NCBI GenBank assembly: GCA_900239685.1
Contig: OENT01000100.1
Location: 153,631 to 217,630, forward strand
Length of the DNA: 64,000 bases
Source of the DNA: Rotaria macrura
Lineage: Eukaryota; Rotifera; Eurotatoria; Philodinida; Philodinidae
Direction: 5' to 3'
Shown here: positions 11,948 to 24,700 of the stretch, piece by piece
Layout of the letters: the number at the start of each line of letters is the position of its first letter
How positions within the stretch are numbered: position 1 is the first letter of the stretch
Notes under the pieces: generated by a model
The model's database searches: none
Told to the model about the DNA's origin: nothing
The model's input: only the letters and a program-made list of their open reading frames with translations
Program-made: the position numbers and the translations under genes

Positions 11948-14900
11948 ATGGATGCAGATGAATTTCGTCAACGTGGTATGAAATTTTGGAATTTATACAA
12001 ATCTATGTATATGTATAAATGTATTTCTTTTCTCAACTTCATCTAGGAAAAGAAATGGTTGATTTTATTGCTGATTATTTAACAACTATTCGAACAAGAC
12101 GTGTGTTTCCAAATGTTAAACCAGGTTACATGCGACCAATGATTGATGATGAAGCACCAAGGCATGGGGAACCATGGGAAGATATTTTTAAAGATATTGA
12201 TCGTGTGATCATGCCTGGAGTATATTATGTTTAAATTTATATTCTCAAGTATTTGATTTATACATATGTATATATATATATCTATCTATAGATTACACAT
12301 TGGCAATCTCCATATATGCATGCTTATTTTCCAGCTTTGAATTCTTATCCATCATTACTTGGAGTACGAAATGAATGATTGTATACGATTGACTAGTTAC
12401 TTTTCATTTAGGATATGTTGGCTAATGGCTTGAATCAATTAGGATTTACTTGGGTATGTAACAGAACGAAAATTTTAAAGTCATTCGACGATTTTTCTCT
12501 TTTCAATAAAATGAGATTATTTCTCTGTATATCATAATCAAATGATTATTTAAAATTTGACTCCTGGTATACATCTGTACCATTAGTTCGAAAGCATGTC
12601 TTATGTAATATGAGTACATGTAATAGAATTTTTAGTTTAAAGAGAACATTTCTTCGAATCAACAATTGAATTTTAGTGGAGTTATCATGCCTAATTTAAA
12701 CCTGAATGAACAATGAATGTTCGGTAATAGAGTTCATACTGTTAGTTTATTGGTATGGAATTACACACGGATCAGTATTTTTTGATCACCAAATTAATTA
12801 ACGTATAAGCAAATAAATATTGAGTGAAAATGATGCAAAAAATGAAACTCAATTCTTCTAATCTGATTATAATGAAACAAGCTAATTAGTTCTCACAGTT
12901 GATGATGAACTACAAGAGTAAACTAAGGGTATAAGAAAAAATGTCAAGTCAAGAATGGCAACTACTACTTAAAGCAAAATCTTACGATGAAGCAGTACAA
13001 TTGGTCAAATTACAAGTCCATGTATTTAAATATCGGCCTTCGGATTTAGAGAATTGAACGAGATATATTCGTTCAAATGTAATAAATACAAAAAATATCC
13101 ATTTTGTTCTTATGATATTGAAATTACTGTACCTGACGATGATCTAAGTTCAGTAAAAATCATGTCACGATATACTGATCAACATTAGAAGGAAGAACGT
13201 AATTCATCATCAACTATTAGAATTAATTAGCTTGGTTCAATATCATCAGATTTTTTAAATTAATTCGGTGATCAAAATACTCATTTTTTGGGATCATTTC
13301 GCAGATATACAATTTGGGTGATCAAAACACATTTTCCCCACTATACACATTTTATGTTATACGTGCGTAACTGAAGAGAATAGATTAGTTGTATAAACTA
13401 GAAGTCATAAATCTCAAAAGAAAATAACAAGAATATTAGATGAGAGTTTGATGTCTTATGTCATCTGCAGTTGAAGGCTCTCTAAAAAAAATATCAATTC
13501 TAATGATAGTGGAAGAACAAAAATCAACAAGAGTCTCGCAATTTAATTTTAGATGATAGAATCAAGATTAATTTGATCAATTTTTATCATCGAAGAATCG
13601 GGAGAGACGAGCAATAGAGCTGCAAGTTATCTAAACAAGGATGAGTTTCTAGAATGAAAGGAACTCTTATAATAGTCAAATGAAGACAACCTAGTACTAG
13701 AAAATTTTCATTAAGTGTTTATATACAGGTAGTGAAAAGTCCCAAGCGATATTAGTATAAAATCAATGCTAAAAACAATAGCAAGTGAAGTCGAAAATGA
13801 ACTACATGCATATCTTTTCATCTAATAAGATATTATATGACTATCAGATTTTTAATCTCAAACAAAAACCGACATTTCTTTTCTTTTTTAAATAAAAGTT
13901 GGCCTTCTAGCATCATTTTTTCCTACCAAGATATTCATTTATAATGTGCTATAGAAATATCATGTCTCTACATAGCAGTAACCTAACTACATAATGGCTT
14001 TTCTATTTATAAATAATTAGATTCTCCATAATATACATAGTTTCGAATGAAAACCAAAGTATCAGTGGGAGATCATCCCTCGCAAGATATTCTAAACAAT
14101 TAGTTCTTTTGAAAACATTCTATTGTTATACAGATTACATTAGCCATCCTTTTAAAATATTAATAGTAATATAATGATTGTAGAGATTTTCCTATTTCAA
14201 AAAAAAACCATATAGGCATCAAGTCCGGCATGTACAGAATTAGAGGCAGTTGTCATGGATTGGCTAGCAAAGATGATTGGCCTACCTAATGATTTTCTTC
14301 ATTCACATGCTGATACAACCGGTGGCGGTGTAATTCAAGTAAGTTGATTTGATTGTTCAGTCCCATCCAAGATGGTCATATTACTTAGACAACGGCTTCG
14401 GAAGCAACACTTGTTGCTTTACTTGCTGCACGCAAAGAAGTTATTCGTAGAGTTCAAGCTCAATTTCCTTATCTAAGTCCGGCCGAAATCAATGGGCGTC
14501 TTGTTGCTTATTGTTCTGATCAAGCGCATTCTTCCGTAGAAAAAGCATGTCTTATTGGTTTGGTTAAATTAAATCTTGTACCTAGTGATGATAAATTATG
14601 TTTACGTGGCAATGCATTACGGCAAGCAATCGCTAAGGATAAAGAAAACGGTCTTATTCCATTCTACGTAAGTGCTATTCGATCTTCTAGTGTTTGATTT
14701 CTATTAATTGCCTATAATTATTAGCTTTGTGCTACATTAGGCACAACAGGAGCTTGTGCTTTCGACAATCTTGTTGAACTTGGCTCGATATGTAAGCTTT
14801 TTTTGATTCGTGAAAATAGATTCTTTAAAATGATAATCATTGATTTATCAGGTGAACGAGAAAATATATGGATACATGTAGATGCAGCTTATGCTGGCAG

Positions 14901-16392
14901 TGCTTTTATATGTCCGGAATTCCGACATTTTATGGATGGTGTAGAATTAACGCAATCGTTTGCATTCAATCCATCGAAGTGGTTGATGGTTAGTAATCTG
15001 TATTGCTTTTCTTTCTTGATCGTATACAATGTTCTTTCTTGTTCTTATTATCTAGGTTCATTTTGATTGTACAGCTATGTGGTAAAATTCGAAATATGAA
15101 AAACGATAAAATTCGTTTTGTTCATCAATCTCATATTTTCATAGGGTAAAATCAAGTGCAGCATTACATCGAGCATTCAATGTTGATCCATTGTATCTTC
15201 AACATGAAAATGCAGGTGTAGCTATTGATTATATGGTATGATTAAAATATTATTGTTAATGATTTGTTATCAATGAAAGAATGAACTTATTTTGTAGCAT
15301 TGGCAAGTACCGTTGAGTCGTCGATTTCGTTCGTTGAAACTTTGGTTTGTAATTCGTTCGTTTGGTGTGGAAGGTCTTCAAAAACATATACGAAATGTAA
15401 GAGATTATTTGATAACTAAATTTTTCTAAAGAAATGAACTGATGAGTAGATTAGTCATATGTATGCAATTTGAAACGACATGGCAGTTCGATCATATGCA
15501 TGTTTCATATTCAATAAGATTGTTTTATGTTTAGGGTGTTCGGATGGCTGCATTATTTGAATCATTAGTGAAAGCTGATGATCGATTTGAAGTACCGGCC
15601 GAACGACATCTTGGTCTCGTATCACTTCGATTGAAAGTAAAGGGAAATTTCTCGATTGATTTATCAACACTTTTGTTTTGATGTTTTTTTCCTTTTCATT
15701 TCAAGGGTGAAAATGAATTAACAGAACAATTGTTAAAAGAAATCAACAGTGGAGGATTAATACATTGTGTACCGGCATGTATCAAAGGAAAATATATTAT
15801 TCGTTTTACAGTAACAGCTACATCAACGAATGCTGATGATATTCATCGTGATTGGATTATAGTTCAGAAATCAGCAAGTAAAATTCTTCGTCCGCTTGAC
15901 AACTTGTCACCAGCTGAACGAAGAAATACGATGAAACATTTACATGATGATTTTCGTATGTCACTTGTTTTATCTAATACACCGCACAGTCCATGTTTAA
16001 TCAATGGAAGTTTTGCGGCTATACTACCGCTTAATACAAGTAACATTTATGCAATGACACATGAATTAAGTCAACGTGCACTAAAAAATTCTCTTTTACC
16101 TATATCAAGACGACGACGAGCGAAGGTCCAAACGAATAACGCAACGATCAGTAAACAGATGAGTATTGACTGTTGGATGATAGCTAATGAACAACAATAT
16201 AAATATTTATCTTCATCAACACCTTCATCATTACCCATCAGTCGTCAAGGAAGTTTAGATTCACGCATTGAGGAAATTTTAGAGAACAATTCTGTGGATA
16301 GTAATAAAGCAAATAATGAATCATTATTGACACCAACAAATGGTCATACTACTGAACATCAAGTATATGCACCGAAGATTGTCAAACAATAA
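11948..16392 (+). CDS. HDC: Histidine decarboxylase-type PLP decarboxylase
   Basis: Thirteen exons: 11948-11975, 12047-12219, 12292-12363, 12412-12453, 14216-14338, 14389-14667, 14725-14791, 14852-14988, 15056-15081, 15145-15235, 15298-15396, 15535-15636, 15706-16392. They give 641 aa, near the length of human HDC (662) and longer than DOPA decarboxylase (480). Group II decarboxylase motifs are complete: [14 protein letters not shown], catalytic His in SDQAHSS (His193), HVDAAYAG with PLP-binding Asp272, and FNPSKW with PLP Lys304. Ser353 in PLSRRFRS matches the Ser that distinguishes histidine decarboxylase from the Gly of DOPA decarboxylase, so histamine synthesis is the best call; a tyrosine decarboxylase is the alternative. 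The last 150 residues are a Ser/Asn-rich extension. Intron 4 is 1762 bp; all others are under 140 bp. Confidence 0.88.
12774..13281. mobile_element. Possible small inverted-repeat element inside the intron
   Basis: The left end (12774-12799) and the reverse complement of the right end (13256-13281) share a core of TTTTGATCACC followed by AAATTAATT, with one mismatch and a 2-nt gap over about 26 bp. A second partial copy of the right end lies in direct orientation at 13311-13336 (GGTGATCAAAACACATTTT). The roughly 500 bp between the ends encloses a decayed ORF. This is the shape of a non-autonomous terminal-inverted-repeat element, but no target-site duplication is clear and no transposase is visible. 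Confidence 0.35.
12941..13188 (+). pseudogene. Frameshifted ORF relic inside the intron
   Basis: An ATG at 12941 opens 38 coherent codons beginning [18 protein letters not shown] and stops at 13057. A second frame from about 13040 then reads through [18 protein letters not shown] to a stop at 13188. The composition looks coding and the two pieces could be one protein broken by a frameshift. I do not recognise the family. It lies between the inverted repeats of the putative element. Confidence 0.3.
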
Positions 16393-16397
16393 TACAT

Positions 16398-16403
16398 AAT
16401 AAA
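16398..16403 (+). terminator. Poly(A) signal of the decarboxylase gene
   Basis: AATAAA six nt after the stop codon; a second copy at 16461-16466 sits at a more usual distance and may be the one used. Confidence 0.5.
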
Positions 16404-16466
16404 AGACAAATAACATTTTTGTTTTTATTTGATGTATTTCATATTCGAATACAAATATAAAATAAA

Positions 16467-18729
16467 AATGCTATCAATACTAGTCTGGCATTCATTAATC
16501 TTTTTATAATATCAAAAAAACGAAGAGTTTTCATAAGAATATTTTACACCCACGTGATAAAAATGACTTTTCTGTTCAAGAATCTCCCAGTGTCATGTTT
16601 GTCTTTTAATCCATAATGATAGTGAAAGAAAAATGAATCTTTGATCCGAACACGTCATTTTGCTTTTCTCCTCTTATGCATTTTTTGCTTTGTAGTTTTG
16701 TTCACTTCATGACACTACCGGATGGTAACTATGAATAGCAAAGACGCTTGGATTACTTTCGATTAAAAGATAAAGATATGCTTCTTCTCTTGTCATTACC
16801 TATCTGCTAGAATTTGTTTGTCAACAACAAAAAGGTACGTCGTTTTCTTTTCTCGAAAATTTCCATACGAACATCTGAAGTGAATACAACGAACGATAAG
16901 TACATGCATATCCTGTTAAATGCTAAAAAAGCGTAAATTCGTTTCTTATGGTTAGTTACGTGTACTTCCTAACCTTATTTTTTTAAAATGAAGCCACTTT
17001 ACACGCATCCTCGAAGATTAATCTGTAAATTTCTTGAAAAACTATTTTCATTAATACTAAACATTTTTATTTAATCACTATGACATACTTGATATTTTTA
17101 AATATTCAAAGCTTGACTATTCAAAAACCATCGTTCTGATGATCGTTTTATGTGCCGTTCCAGTCTGTTCTTCATATCATAGATGGGAATTTATGTGTCG
17201 TTTTTCTTCATCTAGTCACGTGTTTACGCATGGTCTTTCTCTATCATGTTGTCTGATTAAGCTTGATATGAGATGAATTTCGAAGTCGATGATAACTGGG
17301 GGTCCATGAAGAACTGCCACCTTAGTATTTTCAATTTTCCCCCATTTGTTTACGTGTAATCAAGCTTACTCTTTTAATGAACAACTTCATCATTGCATTT
17401 TCTACAAGAATTCAATAATTGCATCCTTTTAATATGGTAGAAATAGAAAAGTATGTAATATATATATTCTAAAAGCCCTATAAAACCAGACGAATCTAAA
17501 GTTTTCTTTCATACTTGTTGTTTTCGTCTCGTGAGCATATTAGAAATAAGAAAACATAATTAATAATTGAGTAGCCCATGAAAAACGATATCTTTCTATT
17601 CGGTTTAGGATGAACTTCTATAAAGTATGTTGTGCAAGAAACCTTTGATTTTTTTCTTGCGAGAAAATATTCTTTTCCTTTCTAATCTATCAGGAGCTAC
17701 AAGGAAAAGTCGGTAAGCCGACTAACAATCAATCTTTAGAGCTTTCTTTTGATTTATTTTCAAGAAAAACGGGTGGTTCTTCACAGGTAAAAATTCTATT
17801 ATATATTTGTTTACTGTTATGAAAACAAACAAATAAAGTTAAATGTTAGATTTTTTCGATTGACTTTTAATATAAGAAACTTTGTGTCATCGTATCGAAT
17901 TCAAAACATGCGTTAGTATATATCAAGAGAATCGATACATTCAATTATACCGCCATTAAACTTGCTCACACACATCTTCATGTTCTTATATTCATTGGCA
18001 AAATATATGAAAGTTTTCCCGATAAAAAAAAACTGCTTTTTATTTTTCTAATCTTATAGGACTTGCAGGACAAACGCCATAAAGTTTTCTATTCCGACTT
18101 AGTGAAAAATCACAATTAATATTTGTTCTTGTAAAGAATTTAACGGTAAATCTTTTCATTGAAAAAAGAATAAATAAACTCGATTACATGTAAAGAAACG
18201 AAGTAAAAATGAAAATACCAAGAGGATAGTTCTTTAGGGGCCACCCGTCAGTTTCTTTCCTGTTGAGCATAAATTTTTGAAGTATGTCACGAACATATCT
18301 TTAGTGTAAACCGTGTCACTCTTGAAAGATATTTGTAAAATTCCTTCATTTGTATGATTTGTATAGCTCAAAGATAAAAGTAAAACTTTCATTTAAGATA
18401 ATGAATAAATAGAAGAAGAAGACAAAAAGACTATGTTAACTCAAACAGAAATTTATTTGACACGAGAAAAATTGTTTCAAATTCATCATTATTTGAGCTA
18501 CTTCAAAATTCACTCTTGAGCATAATCATCAGTTTAATCTATTTGTGTACTTTCAAGGAAAAACATAAAAAATGGAATAAAAAGTATTATGTATTGTAAC
18601 TAATGAATGTCATTTGTCAGTTGAAATTAATTCCGACTTATGAAAGATATTTATGTGAAAGTAACTGGTATTGTTTTGTTATTTTTCATTATTAATAGAT
18701 AATATAAACAGTAACATAACAAACTTGTG
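16467..18729. other. Intergenic, no gene recognised
   Basis: About 2.2 kb without open frames of note. A short hairpin (GTCGG, 4-nt loop, CCGAC) lies at about 17711-17725; nothing suggests it is functional. An acceptor at 18697-18698 precedes the ABCA ATG by 31 nt. Confidence 0.55.
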
Positions 18730-21700
18730 ATGGAATATCATGAAAATCATCCTCGACATGATATTTATATGAAGTTTCTTAATGAATTTCGAGCACTTTT
18801 TATCAAAACATTTCTATTAACAATACGAAAGCCTGGTCAAGCAATAATAGAAATTTTCTTAGCTTATATCTTTATGGGTTTTCTACTTGGCATGCGTTAT
18901 ATACTTGATCGTCGTTACTACGCAGCTTATCAAATAGCTCCATTCTATCCACAAGATATGTTATCATTTGCTGGTATTGGCAATACTGTTTATTACTATC
19001 CAGGTTTGTTAAATTGATAATGATATTTATCAAGATTTCATCATTTCTACTAGGCAATATTTGTGCAAGAACTATTGTTACGAATGCTATGAATAATCTT
19101 GGAGCAAGATGGTCAAATTTTTCTACTAATGGTACGTTTTATAATTCAAAGGAATCTTTTTCATAACCAAACTGTAAATATTCAATGACAATATTATTTA
19201 TTTATAGTTCACGTTATACCAGACCCAACTCTGTCAACATTCTCCAATACAACTTTGCAATCAATAGTTGCTTACATTCAATTTACTAATCTTGATGCAT
19301 GTAATAGCTCTTCAATGATGCCCGATGAAATTAAATATACTCTACGTACTCAAGAGTATGTCACATATCTACTAAAAGTAAATATTCGTTTTTTTTTTGT
19401 ACAAAAAAAATTTTATTCATAGAAACGGTCCACACTATTATCATGCTCAAAGTGTAAAGATTTCGGACAATGATTATCTATGGAAACGTTCTCCTGAAGA
19501 TTTTTGTCAAGGTAGATGAACTAAGACGTTAGTTGTTTTTTCAGTTAGTTTAGTTTAATTTATTTTAAGATAGCTCAAGTTTATATCTCTACATTACACG
19601 ATTTGTTGGTATTCAATATTTCATTGATGTATCCATTATTCAATATGTTACCAACATAGCTCAAAATTTATCATTCAATGTAAAAACATAAATACTATAG
19701 AACTTCTTCTATTGATTAATTTAAACTAGGTTTCTATGAATCATATTGGTTGTCCAGCATATTATTATGATCAGTTACATTCAGTATATGGATTTTTCAT
19801 TCCAATATTTTTCTCGATTATTTTTTCTATTACATTTATCATGAATATTGGTTATATTGTTGAAGAAAGACAAAATAAGACAAAGGTAAGACATGAAAAA
19901 CTCATCTATCAAAACATTTTGTCATATTTATGTACGTAGGAATATTTACGTATATATGGTCTTCGTACTTGGCTCAATAATCTAGTTTGGATGTCACGTT
20001 CAATGATAATATACTTTTTTCTTACTAGTCTAGTGACAGGTTTGAGCATGATTGTTTTACCAGTTAGTATGGCACGAAAAAATAGTCTTCGCAAAGCTAT
20101 ATTTAATAGCACACATTGGACATTGATTTGGACAATTCTATTCATTTATTCAATACAAACATCAGCTTTCAGTGTTTTTCTCGCACAGTTTTTCAAACAT
20201 CGTAAGTGAATGTTGAATATCTAATTATTTAATCCTATTTTTCATGAATAGCTTTTACAGCAAAACTAATCGGTTTCGTTGTGTGGATAGTAACATTAGT
20301 TGATTTTTATCCAGGCGTATCCGTTGGAGTTCGATATTTCTTATGTTTATTTCCAAATACTGGTCTTATGTTTTGTTTACAAGTTATTTTACAATATGAA
20401 CGAAAAATGAGTAAGTTGTATATGTTTCCATACTTTCATTTTGAATATGAAAAATATTCAATCACAAAGGTGGTACGACAACATTCAAGCAAATGTATTC
20501 AAATCTATTTACATATCCACTATACATTGGTGTATGTCTTCTTTTAATGCTTATTTACTCGGTAATTTATGTTCTATTGACAATTTATGTTGAACGTATA
20601 AATCCTGGCGAATTCGGAATATCACAGCCATGGAATTATATTTTAAAAAAATCCTATTGGAATCCACACATAAAATCAAGTGTACAACCAGCTCAAATGA
20701 ATCATAGATTAACATATAAACATGAAGGAGTCTATGGTAGTAATTGTTGGATTGAATTAAATGCAATTATGAATAAAATCAATCCAATTTTGACAATATC
20801 ACATTTAACAAAAGTAGATATTAGAAATGTTCTTGTTTTGAATATTTAAATGAATATTATTCATGCATAGAAATTTGGAAGATTTCAAGCAGTTTCAGAT
20901 TTGTCATTAGATTTCTATAAAGGTGAAGTCTGTTCGTTACTGGGACATAATGGTGCTGGAAAAACAACAACAACATTTATACTTGTTGGTTCGTTGTATT
21001 GAATTTGCATTCTGTTGATAATATAATTTTAGATTTTTCTCAATTTTAGGTATGTTAGAACCGACATCAGGCAATGTGAATATTGATGGATTAGATAATC
21101 GTTTACATATTCAAGAAATTCGAAAAATTCTCGGATTTTGTCCACAATTCAGTAATAACGAATGCAAACCGATAGATCTGAGAAAGTGATTCGATTTTGT
21201 TTTATTTTCTATATCTTTTTTTGTTCCAGATATTCTCTATGATAATTTATCTGTTGAAGAACATCTTGACTTAATCGGAAATGTACGTATGAATTAAAAT
21301 AATGTTCCGTTAACTATAACTAAAAATAAGCAATCTTATTATATGTTAAATATAGTAGTTGTCATTATTTTTCATGCTATGATCAATAAAAATGAACTAA
21401 ATTTGTTAATTGAAAGGGATGACACATGTGAAAACGAAGTAATCATATACTTGAATAGTTTGAATTAGTTCAAATGAAAATTCCGAAAATAAAAATTTTT
21501 ATTCAGATTAACTTCATTTACTAAATTAAATTTTTAGTATACTCTGTCAACTAGAATTCAGAGTATCATAGTTTGTGACGCTTCCATGAACATGAATAGT
21601 TAATAATTGCAAACAAATATATATTAGATGATATTTTAGAAAAATACTGTTTTTTTTCATTTTATATTATGATTTTTAAATTTCGAAGAAATTATTTTGT

Positions 21701-24700
21701 AATGGAATAAAACATAAGACTCGATCACTATCTTTAAGATTCGATACACATTAATATAGAAATCGAAAAAATACATTCTTATGATTGTTTAGATACGTCA
21801 TATGGACCAAAAATTAATAGTTGAATCGATTAAATCCATTCTGCAATTGATTGGATTAGTCAATGATCGATTTACATTGGCAATGAAGCTTTCAGGCGGT
21901 ATGAAACGTCGTTTATCGATTGGCATATCATTGATGGGTGATCCAAAAGTATTTGCATTTTTGTTTTTGTTGTGTTCTTCTTATTATTATTATTATTAAA
22001 CGAGAAATCTATTGCTTCAGGTTCTTATCCTTGACGAACCAACAAGTGGCATTGGTAATTATTGAGATAGGGTTTCTTCTTTTTGTAGAATAAACTGTTG
22101 TATTTTCTTTTCCAAAGACCCATACAATCGTCGTTTGATATGGACAATAATTCGTAAAATGAAAGAAGCTGGCAAGTGTATTATTTTAACAACTCATTTT
22201 CTTCAAGAAGCCGATGTTCTATCGGATCGCATTGCTATCATGTCCCATGGACAGCTTCAAGCGCATGGAACACCGCATTTTCTCAAAAATCAAGTCGATT
22301 TCGAATATCGTCTATTCATTGATAAAAATGAAACGTATCAAAGTGCACGTATAACAAGTTTCATTCAACAATACGTTCCTCAGATTGTATTAGAACGAGA
22401 GAGCGTAGCAGAAATGATTTTTGGTATAAAAAGAAGTGAATCGAAACATATTGGAAAATTAATTCATGCATTAGATGATCAAAGTCGAGATATTGGCATT
22501 GAAAGTTATGGTTTGTCAATGACAACCATTGAAGAAGTTTTTTTAAAGTGAGATCGTGCATGAAAATTCGTAGAGAATCATATTAAACAGTACTATTTTT
22601 CGATTAGATTAATTCGAGAAGTCGAAAATGATACAAAAGATCATCACGATCAAAATAAATCAAGAGAAGATCTTGCAAATAGAAGTATGCAAAAGAAATC
22701 TTCTTCGAATAGTTTAATATTGATAGGGTTTTACTTTCAAATGTAGTTTTTCGTGCAGAATATGAATATGAAACAGGTGCACGTCGATTTTGGTATCGAG
22801 TATGTGCATTAATGATCAAACGCTGGCATGTTTTGCAACGAAAATATGTGTTCTTGTTTGGATTTTTCGTAATTCCTCTATTGATTGAAATATTAATGGT
22901 TAGTATTTTTCCAACACCTAAAGAGATTCAAGCGTCACTTACACAAAATGATCGAGTTAGAAATACACAAGTAACACTGGTACCATCAATTTATAATCCA
23001 CAAACAATAGTTATCTATTCAAATAATAACATAACTAGTGCTGCAATGTATTTAATCGATTATATACAGAGTACGGGTGGATTTACGGATGAAGTCTTCG
23101 CGGATACTGTCTTTAGTTATGTTCGTAGTCAATATTTAACAAGTGAAGAAGTTTTTGTTAACAAGTATACAATGGCTTTTAGTTTATATAATAATTTTCT
23201 ATCATCGAAACCTTCTGTATCATTGACAAGTTATTTTTCTTCAGTTAATTATCATACGATGGCAACAAGTCTTGGCATTAGTTTAACAACTCTTTTTCAA
23301 TTATATACCAATTCATCGTCTAAAAGAATTACAACAACAAATCAACCAATATTCACAACAACAACATCATACACAATTTTACAACAATTTTTTGAATATA
23401 TTTATTGCTTTGATACTATACCATTATCATTATTTAATTTTATAAACAGTATCGTGGCAGGTATGTTCATTGGTATTCTTATTATACCATTGATACAAGA
23501 ACGTATTAATCATTCGAAAGATTTACAATTATTAACAAACTTAACAAAAAGATCGTATTGGTTCTCACATGCAATGTTCGACGTTCTAGTATGTTTTACA
23601 CTTTGTATTCTATTAACAATTATCATAAGGGTAATGAAAAATCTTTCCTTTATTTCAAAAGTATTTTTTTCTTCGCCGTATTAGATCGGTGCTATTTCTA
23701 ATTCAAATGTACAATCTGAAGTTCATATTTATCAAAATACAGATCAAATCGGAAGTTTCTTGTTAATGATACTCATGTATTCATTGGCATCATTACCATT
23801 GATATACGTTTATTCATTTAGTCCAAAATCTGAACTGATTGGTTTTATCAATATATTTGTGATTAATGTTGCCCTTTGCTTTTTCGATATGATATTGGCT
23901 TTTATGGCCGTCTTTTCACAGGGTCAATCAACAAGTGTGAATCATGTTACAAATTTGACTTCTGTGACTGTTAAAATTCGTTGGGCTATTTCCATTTTGT
24001 TTCCTTGCATTAACTTCAAACGTGCATTATTTAATATTCGTTTAAAATCAAGTCAACAATGTATATCAGCACTCAATTCATTGATGTCTTCTAATTATTC
24101 ATCTAATGAATCATGGATGTCAACTAATGAGCCTGGTATTGGTATTCAATTTATTATATTTGTTGTTCAAATGATCGTTTGGTGGATTATTTTAATTTTA
24201 ATTGAAAAAAGAATTCATCTAACATTCTCCTGTCGACAAAGTTGTTGTTGTGAAAATGATTTAGAACAGATAGATACTGAAAATACATTTCATGATGTTC
24301 CAGGTGCAATTCCAAAGGCATGGAATGATGCGGTATGTTGAATAGAATTGTTGTCTTTTATTTAATAAAACAAAGAGAATCGTTTGATTTGTTTTTCTAA
24401 AAAGCATCTCGATGACGATGTTCGAAATGAACGTCGACTACTATTCGAAGATGATAGTTTATCAACAACCTCTGTTATTCTTGTTCGTGATCTTGTAAAA
24501 CGATTTAAAAAACGAAAAGAAAAATCATTGCAACGTGAAATTTTTACAGCTGTGGATCATCTTAATTTTCATGTTACAAAACGATCTTGTTTTGGTTTAC
24601 TAGGTAATGTAATCATTTGACTATCTCGTGATGAACACATCGAATAGAGTATAAATTAACTACTACGCAGATTGGTCACATTCAAATCAAATAAATACTT

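Larger units (their letters stand above)
12454..14215 (+). other. Large intron 4 of the decarboxylase gene
   Basis: 1762 bp with donor GTATGT and acceptor TATAG, against a usual 50-130 bp in this gene. Its first half contains an inverted-repeat element with a decayed ORF, annotated separately. In the second half (13300-14200) I see nothing coding. Confidence 0.8.
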
